Shown piece by piece: positions 5,934-9,617 of a stretch of 9,617 bases of DNA (position 1 is the stretch's first letter; every line of letters starts with the position of its first letter). Origin of the DNA: Nitrospiria bacterium. Lineage in GTDB: Bacteria > Nitrospirota > Nitrospiria > Nitrospirales > UBA8639. The stretch spans positions 1 to 9,617 of the forward strand of contig JAUIKP010000089.1 in NCBI GenBank assembly GCA_030430725.1, in the 5' to 3' direction. A model generated the notes under the pieces. It saw only the letters and a list, made by a program, of their open reading frames with translations, ran no database searches and was not told the DNA's origin. Position numbers and translations under genes: made by a program.

Positions 5934-6398
5934 TTATGTTCCTCCGAATGTTCGGAGATAGGCGATGATCTGCCAGGCCTCCTTGTCCGTCATATACTGC
6001 GGCATGTACGCCACCATATCGGTCCCATGACTCCCATGAATCAGAACCCAGAACAGTTCCCCATCACTTCTGGCTGCCTGCCAGGCCGCATCCGCAAAAT
6101 TGGTTGGCATCTTGATATCAGGAGGAAACGTTCGACCCGCGGTCGGTGCTCCTGCACCCTCCCAGCCATGGCAAAAGGCACACCACCCCTTGCCCTCATA
6201 CAGTTTTTTTCCGTTCGCAATAAATTCCTCTGTCGGAGTAAAGGGATTCGTAAAAGATAGGGCCTGTTCCATGCGATCGGGAGGGACCCGTGGCTGGAGA
6301 TCCCCGGCACTGCCCGCCCAAGCCGAGGCACAGGCGAAAGAAACCGTTGCGACGATGACCCAGGCTCTCGATTGAATCTTTTGCCTCAATATTTGCAT
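5934..6398 (-). CDS. Mono-heme cytochrome c, first gene of the cytochrome/SOD cluster
   Basis: With the start at ATG 6398 the product is 154 residues: signal peptide 1-28 (hydrophobic 12-24, ending ACASAWA), then LQPRVPPDRMEQAL, one heme site CAFCHG at 73-78, and the likely distal ligand Met128 in GTDMVAYM. It ends with a C-terminal helix EAWQIIAYLRTF. An in-frame ATG 31 codons upstream (6491) exists, but AAAGGAG lies about nine bases before 6398 and only that start puts the signal peptide at the N-terminus. The upstream ATG would also lie before the sigma-54-like promoter. The protein is paralogous to the cytochrome at 4627-5151 but lacks its tail, and it has an insertion after the heme (FPPDIKMPTNFADAAW). 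It should act as a soluble electron carrier; the partner is unknown. It leads the probable eight-gene transcript. Confidence 0.88.
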   Translation of the reverse strand: MQILRQKIQSRAWVIVATVSFACASAWAGSAGDLQPRVPPDRMEQALSFTNPFTPTEEFIANGKKLYEGKGWCAFCHGWEGAGAPTAGRTFPPDIKMPTNFADAAWQAARSDGELFWVLIHGSHGTDMVAYMPQYMTDKEAWQIIAYLRTFGGT

Positions 6399-6436
6399 CA
6401 GAACTGTCTCCTTTGACGGTGAAATGACCTGTCCCC

Positions 6437-6451
6437 TGTCTCGCTGAGACA
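6437..6451. repeat. Perfect inverted repeat at the predicted transcription start
   Basis: TGTCTC-GCT-GAGACA is a 6-bp perfect palindrome with a 3-base centre. It begins next to the -12 element of the sigma-54-like promoter and covers the predicted start site (about 6442). That position suits an operator that blocks initiation, or a small 5' hairpin of the transcript. The role is inferred. Confidence 0.4.
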
Positions 6452-6470
6452 TTCCAAATTGCGTGCCAGT
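6452..6470 (-). promoter_or_regulatory. Sigma-54 (RpoN)-like promoter for the cytochrome/SOD cluster
   Basis: The minus strand reads TGGCACG-CAAT-TTGGA (6468 down to 6453). The RpoN consensus is TGGCACG-N4-TTGCA: the whole -24 block is perfect and the spacing is exact, but the invariant C of the -12 GC is a G here. Transcription would begin near 6442, giving a leader of about 45 bases before ATG 6398. The position just upstream of the first gene supports it. The -12 mismatch lowers certainty, and no activator binding site could be recognised further upstream. Confidence 0.5.
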
Positions 6471-6892
6471 GTAAAAGTGGTATTTCCTCACGGTTTTCTT
6501 CTTTCAATTATGGAAATGAGGCAATTTGCATCACTCCTTAGACAATGCAGACGCCCAAATTTCCCCAAACCAAGGTCGGGTGTGGTGAGGCCGCAAAAGG
6601 TGAGCCACAGGAGGGGGAACCCCCTTCGGTCTTGCAATGTTCCAGAGCTTACAGAAAGGAGAAGATTTGGCGCTACAACGAACCAAATATTGGACAGTCC
6701 CGGCCGGAGGACAACACAACTGAAAGCCAGAAATTATTGGATTAAGACAAGGTAGAGAAATGTCGGTGAATCACAGGAGGATTCAGGAGAATGCTGCAAT
6801 CTAACTGTAAAATCTTGGCGTGGAAGTCCATACCGGGTTGATCATGGTAATGCCAACTATTTCCCTATGGCAGCAGGAGAGAGACCAAGGGT
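6471..6892. other. Intergenic stretch without a recognisable gene
   Basis: About 420 bases lie between the promoter of the cytochrome/SOD cluster and the stop of the DUF2130 gene. No frame here has a convincing start, ribosome site or familiar protein motif. It holds a tight GC-rich palindrome AGGGGG-AA-CCCCCT (6612-6625) and a CCGGCCGG (6702-6709). If the sigma-54-like promoter is real, activator sites would be expected in the part nearest 6500-6620. I could not match the region to any RNA family. Confidence 0.5.
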
Positions 6893-8179
6893 TTACAGTA
6901 ACTTTCCGTCGGATTCGTCGCTCGGCGCATCCAAGGCCTGAAGTTCGAGCCCTTCAATTTCCTGCAGAGTTTTCCCGGCAATGCCTTGAAGATCCCCATA
7001 CATACCCACGGTCGCCATCATCACCCGATCAATTTGCTCTTCACGTTTAGCCCATTGCTTCATAATGACTTTCCGCTCTTTATCAAGATCCTCCTTCATC
7101 GAGGAGAACCCTTCGACGATCGCTTGAACCCGTTGTCGGAAGCGCGGACCCATCAAATACTGATAGACCATTTCCATTTTGGTTTGCTGCCCTTCGGAAG
7201 CCTGCCGGGCTCCAGCCACCTCCATGAGCGTATTACGCATGGCAATGGCCAGTGGCAGCGCGACTTTGGGATGGGTAACCCAGATACCGTCAATGAACTC
7301 GAATGTTTCTACGTCTTTAGGTAGGGCCTGGCTGACGATGATCGCGATTTCAGCTTTGGCTTGCCGCTGATCCTCACGTAACTTAATGAGCCAACCATCA
7401 CTCCAATTCTTGGTTCTCTTCGATTCCCACAAGATGGTTCCGCAGGCCTGACCGAAGGAGCTGGCAACCCGGTGCAGCACATCGCCGCCATGCTCACCTT
7501 TGGCCACGGGTGAAATCTGATCCAGGGGGAATTTCGAGATGAGCATCGCTTCCAGTTCGAGCTCCTGGACTTCGCCCTGAAGTTGTTGGGATCCCTGTTC
7601 AGCACGACGCTTGAGTTCTTCAATTTGTTTTTGCATGGACGCAATGGTTTGCTCTTTCTCCATGACTTTAAATTTGAGCCCTTCTTCGGCTTCTTTTTTG
7701 GCCTGATCTCTGGTGGCCGTGAGTCCCTCCTGGACGCGTTTTTCTATGGTGAGATCCAATTCGCGTTTGGCGTCATCCAGTTCCCGTTGCTTACGGAGCA
7801 GATCGGCTTGAACTTTTTGTGCTTCGGCAAGCTTCTCATCCTTGTCTTTAAGAATTTCCTGAATTTCACGTATTTCTTTAGATTTCTGGTCGAGATCATT
7901 CGAGAGCGCCAGCCTGGCTTTTCTGGCTTCTTCCGCCACAATTTTGCTGCGTTCGAATTTTAGTTTGTCAGCCACCTGCTCTTCGAACCTTTCCTGCGAT
8001 TTGGCCAGCAGAGCTTCGCGCTCACGCAAGGTCGCATCCCGCTTGGCAGCATCAGCATCTTTTTGAGCAAGTCGTTGCTCGAAGTCCCGCTTCGTGGCTT
8101 CGAGAAGGGGGGCCGCGAGGGACTCAGTCAGCTTGATTTCCGTTTTGCACTGTGGGCAAATGATTGTAGGTTCAGGCAT
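6893..8179 (-). CDS. DUF2130 family protein: CxxC N-terminus, coiled coil and PD-(D/E)XK-like nuclease domain
   Basis: This 428-residue cytoplasmic protein starts with a CPQC pair (residues 8-11), half of a zinc-ribbon. A highly charged helical region from about 25 to 210 follows, rich in Glu, Lys, Arg, Gln and Ala, which should form a long coiled coil. The globular part begins at ELELEAML (206-213) and continues with GEHGGDVLHRV (Asp233), ILWESKRTKNW (Glu252 and Lys254) and REDQRQAKAEIAIIVS. The D...ExK spacing on predicted strands is the pattern of PD-(D/E)XK nucleases, matching the DUF2130 family as I know it. The end carries more charged helices. No enzymatic activity is established from sequence; DNA cleavage is inference. 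The ribosome site is weak (AAAGAAA before ATG 8179). It lies 80 bases downstream of a TIR gene in the same direction, so the two may be co-transcribed. Confidence 0.85.
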   Translation of the reverse strand: MPEPTIICPQCKTEIKLTESLAAPLLEATKRDFEQRLAQKDADAAKRDATLREREALLAKSQERFEEQVADKLKFERSKIVAEEARKARLALSNDLDQKSKEIREIQEILKDKDEKLAEAQKVQADLLRKQRELDDAKRELDLTIEKRVQEGLTATRDQAKKEAEEGLKFKVMEKEQTIASMQKQIEELKRRAEQGSQQLQGEVQELELEAMLISKFPLDQISPVAKGEHGGDVLHRVASSFGQACGTILWESKRTKNWSDGWLIKLREDQRQAKAEIAIIVSQALPKDVETFEFIDGIWVTHPKVALPLAIAMRNTLMEVAGARQASEGQQTKMEMVYQYLMGPRFRQRVQAIVEGFSSMKEDLDKERKVIMKQWAKREEQIDRVMMATVGMYGDLQGIAGKTLQEIEGLELQALDAPSDESDGKLL

Positions 8180-8259
8180 AGAATTTCTTTTTGCTCTTCA
8201 TTGAATAATAGAAATTTCTTTCGGAGGGATAGGACTTGATTACTCCGTCCCCTCAAGAA

Positions 8260-8748
8260 TTATTTGGCCACAATTTTATCCAAACGGGCCTCGACCTGCC
8301 GAAACAATTCCAACGCAAATTGATCACGATGAAAACCCGAACATTCTCCGTAGGCTTTCGGAGAGGCGAAACGGGGACGATCCAACCGGAAGATTTGCGT
8401 CTGGAGTAACCCTTTCAAATCATGCCGTTCCAAATCGATGGGTTGCAACATGACCGGAATGAGGGCTCGACCTCCACTCTTTACAAACCTGGGAAGTTCG
8501 TGATCCTGAATATATTGGGATCCGAGCAACGCAGGGCTGATCAGAACCAAACCCATGTCGCACTCTCCCAGGGCGTGTTGAATGTCTTCGTGCCATTTTT
8601 CACCCACCAGGATATCGCTATCCCGCCAGAAGGTATAGTGATACTGCTTGGAGGGCGCAGCCTGCTCTTTAAACTTTTTCAACAATCGGGTCGCCAGATC
8701 ACGATTGGCGCGGGCATAGGACACAAACACGGTAATGTTCTTTTTCAT
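8260..8748 (-). CDS. Stand-alone TIR-domain protein, probable NAD-processing enzyme
   Basis: The 162 residues are one TIR domain with little extra. VFVSYARANRD at 7-17 is the first strand and box 1. FWRDSDILVGEKWHEDIQHAL (40-60) has the D-x-x-G-x-x-W pattern of bacterial TIR_2 domains. MGLVLISPALLGSQYIQDHEL (65-85) places Glu84 where TIR NADases carry their catalytic glutamate. LIPVMLQPIDL (96-106) is the next core strand. There is no signal peptide or membrane segment. Bacterial TIR proteins often cleave NAD+ or make cyclic ADP-ribose-type signals in anti-phage systems such as Thoeris, or are NAD-depleting effectors. This protein is short enough to be a signal maker needing a partner. ATG 8748 has no strong Shine-Dalgarno. 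It is followed by the DUF2130 gene and flanked by a divergent dehydrogenase. Enzyme activity and a defence role are inferred. Confidence 0.85.
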   Translation of the reverse strand: MKKNITVFVSYARANRDLATRLLKKFKEQAAPSKQYHYTFWRDSDILVGEKWHEDIQHALGECDMGLVLISPALLGSQYIQDHELPRFVKSGGRALIPVMLQPIDLERHDLKGLLQTQIFRLDRPRFASPKAYGECSGFHRDQFALELFRQVEARLDKIVAK

Positions 8749-8903
8749 ACTCGTGTAAGCAGGAGCGGCCGATCCGTCGAAACCATCCTAGCCAACACAT
8801 GCAACAATGTACAGGTCAGGGTCTTGCTGATTGTTCCCTCTTCACTTACGACCGTTTTCATGTCAGGATTGTGGCTTCACCCACCATCTTGGTTGGCCTG
8901 TAA

Positions 8904-9596
8904 ATGACTCAAAAGATTCTCCTGATCGGGAATTCTGATGGAATCGGAGCGGCGGTGACCCGTGCCCTTATTGCCCGCGGGGAACACGTCGTCGGAGTTT
9001 CAAGAAGCCCTAGTCCACTTGGTCCCGATGGCCCACGGCATATCGTACAGGATATCGCCGCCCTCGAATATCCACAGGTCCTCGAAACCCTTCTTGCGGA
9101 CGAAGGGCCTTTTGACGCCTGCATATTTTGCGCGGCCATTGGCTCAGGACTGATACTTCCTGACCTCTCACAGGAGGCCCGCGTCATTGACGTGAATTTC
9201 ACGTCGATGGTAAGAACCCTGGCCGCCCTCACCCCAGGCTGGCTTGAGCGAGGACAGGGGCACCTCATCGGCCTATCAAGCCTCGCCGATGATTTTTACA
9301 ACGCTGACTCTCCTGCCTATACGGCATCAAAGGCCGGTTTCAGTCATTATTTAGTCTCCATGGGATTAAAACTCCGAGCCAATGGTGTGTACCTCACCAA
9401 TATTCGCTTTGGCTTTGTGGATACCAAGCTGCCCAAGGCGTCCTGGAAGCCACTGATGATGACCGTCGATCAAGCGGCAGCCCATGTCCTCCGCTGTTTG
9501 GAAACAAAACCCAGACAGCTGAGCGTCCCCAAATTCGCAGGCCTCGCCATTCACGGTATCCGTTGGATGCAATCAATTCGAATATGGTGGCCCTAA
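8904..9596 (+). CDS. Short-chain dehydrogenase/reductase (SDR) family oxidoreductase
   Basis: The 230-residue protein has the SDR order of motifs: nucleotide-binding GNSDGIG at 9-15 (variant of TGxxxGIG), CAAIG at 76-80 in place of NNAG, VNF with Asn98, a catalytic Ser near 125-126 (GLSSLAD), and YTASK at 139-143 with Tyr139 and Lys143. After the active site come RFGFVDTKLP (168-177) and a C-terminal helix. It should be an NAD(P)(H)-dependent enzyme of the cytoplasm; the substrate cannot be predicted. VGVSRS at 30-35, with an Arg after strand two, hints at NADP(H) preference. ATG 8904 directly follows an in-frame TAA, so no earlier start is possible; its ribosome site is weak. It is transcribed away from the TIR gene and shares the 155-base gap with it. 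No functional link to the TIR/DUF2130 pair is evident. Confidence 0.85.
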   Translation: MTQKILLIGNSDGIGAAVTRALIARGEHVVGVSRSPSPLGPDGPRHIVQDIAALEYPQVLETLLADEGPFDACIFCAAIGSGLILPDLSQEARVIDVNFTSMVRTLAALTPGWLERGQGHLIGLSSLADDFYNADSPAYTASKAGFSHYLVSMGLKLRANGVYLTNIRFGFVDTKLPKASWKPLMMTVDQAAAHVLRCLETKPRQLSVPKFAGLAIHGIRWMQSIRIWWP

Positions 9597-9617
9597 AAAC
9601 GGTTTAAACAATTGGCA

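Noticed and set aside
5934..6491. Longer version of the first cytochrome starting at ATG 6491
   Set aside because: It puts 31 polar residues before the signal peptide and starts upstream of the promoter; AAAGGAG before ATG 6398 supports the shorter form.
6583..6640. Possible riboswitch around the AGGGGGAACCCCCT palindrome
   Set aside because: I could not fit it to the conserved core of any riboswitch I know, and no gene starts immediately downstream on the plus strand.
7583..7963. Plus-strand open frame of 126 codons rich in Phe and Leu
   Set aside because: It is the antisense shadow of the Lys/Glu-rich coiled coil of the DUF2130 gene.
1..9617. CRISPR array, tRNA or rRNA genes
   Set aside because: No regularly spaced direct repeats, and no tRNA- or rRNA-like segments were seen on either strand.

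Overview
The window looks like a piece of a chromosome from a respiratory Gram-negative bacterium. Roughly 4 kb is packed with periplasmic c-type cytochromes. The style of the mono-heme proteins (PRVPxD lead, 'KG..xYEGKG.C..CHG', 'GxxGTxMxxF') recalls Nitrospira and relatives (Nitrospirota). GC close to 50% would fit a marine-type Nitrospira, but this placement is an inference from protein flavour, not from a marker gene.

Layout. Positions 1-1240 are a transposon graveyard on the minus strand. The left end of an IS200/IS605-type element (partial TnpA cut by the window edge, plus a subterminal hairpin) sits inside the remains of an IS256/Mutator-family transposase broken by at least two stops and several frameshifts. 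About 180 bases without a clear gene follow.

Positions 1423-6398 form a tight minus-strand cluster of eight genes. Read in transcription order they are: mono-heme cytochrome c, lipoprotein Cu/Zn superoxide dismutase, a paralogous mono-heme cytochrome with a His/Met/Gly-rich tail, diheme cytochrome c, small cytochrome c, a Tll0287-like (DUF3365) heme protein interrupted by an in-frame TGA, a cytochrome c'-like protein, and a ZIP-family metal transporter. Gaps are 20-124 bases and most genes have clear Shine-Dalgarno sequences. A sigma-54-like promoter (TGGCACG-N4-TTGG) lies upstream of the first gene, with a perfect inverted repeat over the predicted start site. The genes plausibly act together in the periplasm in electron transfer and handling of superoxide or other reactive species; the ZIP protein may supply zinc or another divalent metal.

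After about 490 bases without a recognisable gene comes a second minus-strand unit. It has a small stand-alone TIR-domain protein (8260-8748) followed by a DUF2130 protein (6893-8179) with an N-terminal CxxC pair, a long coiled coil and a PD-(D/E)XK-like nuclease core. This TIR + coiled-coil nuclease pair is the best candidate for an undescribed (defence-like) system. A divergent short-chain dehydrogenase (8904-9596, plus strand) ends the window.

The most useful second looks are the TIR/DUF2130 pair, the in-frame TGA in the Tll0287-like gene, the sigma-54-like promoter with its overlapping palindrome, and the HUH-to-HUQ change in the IS200-like transposase.
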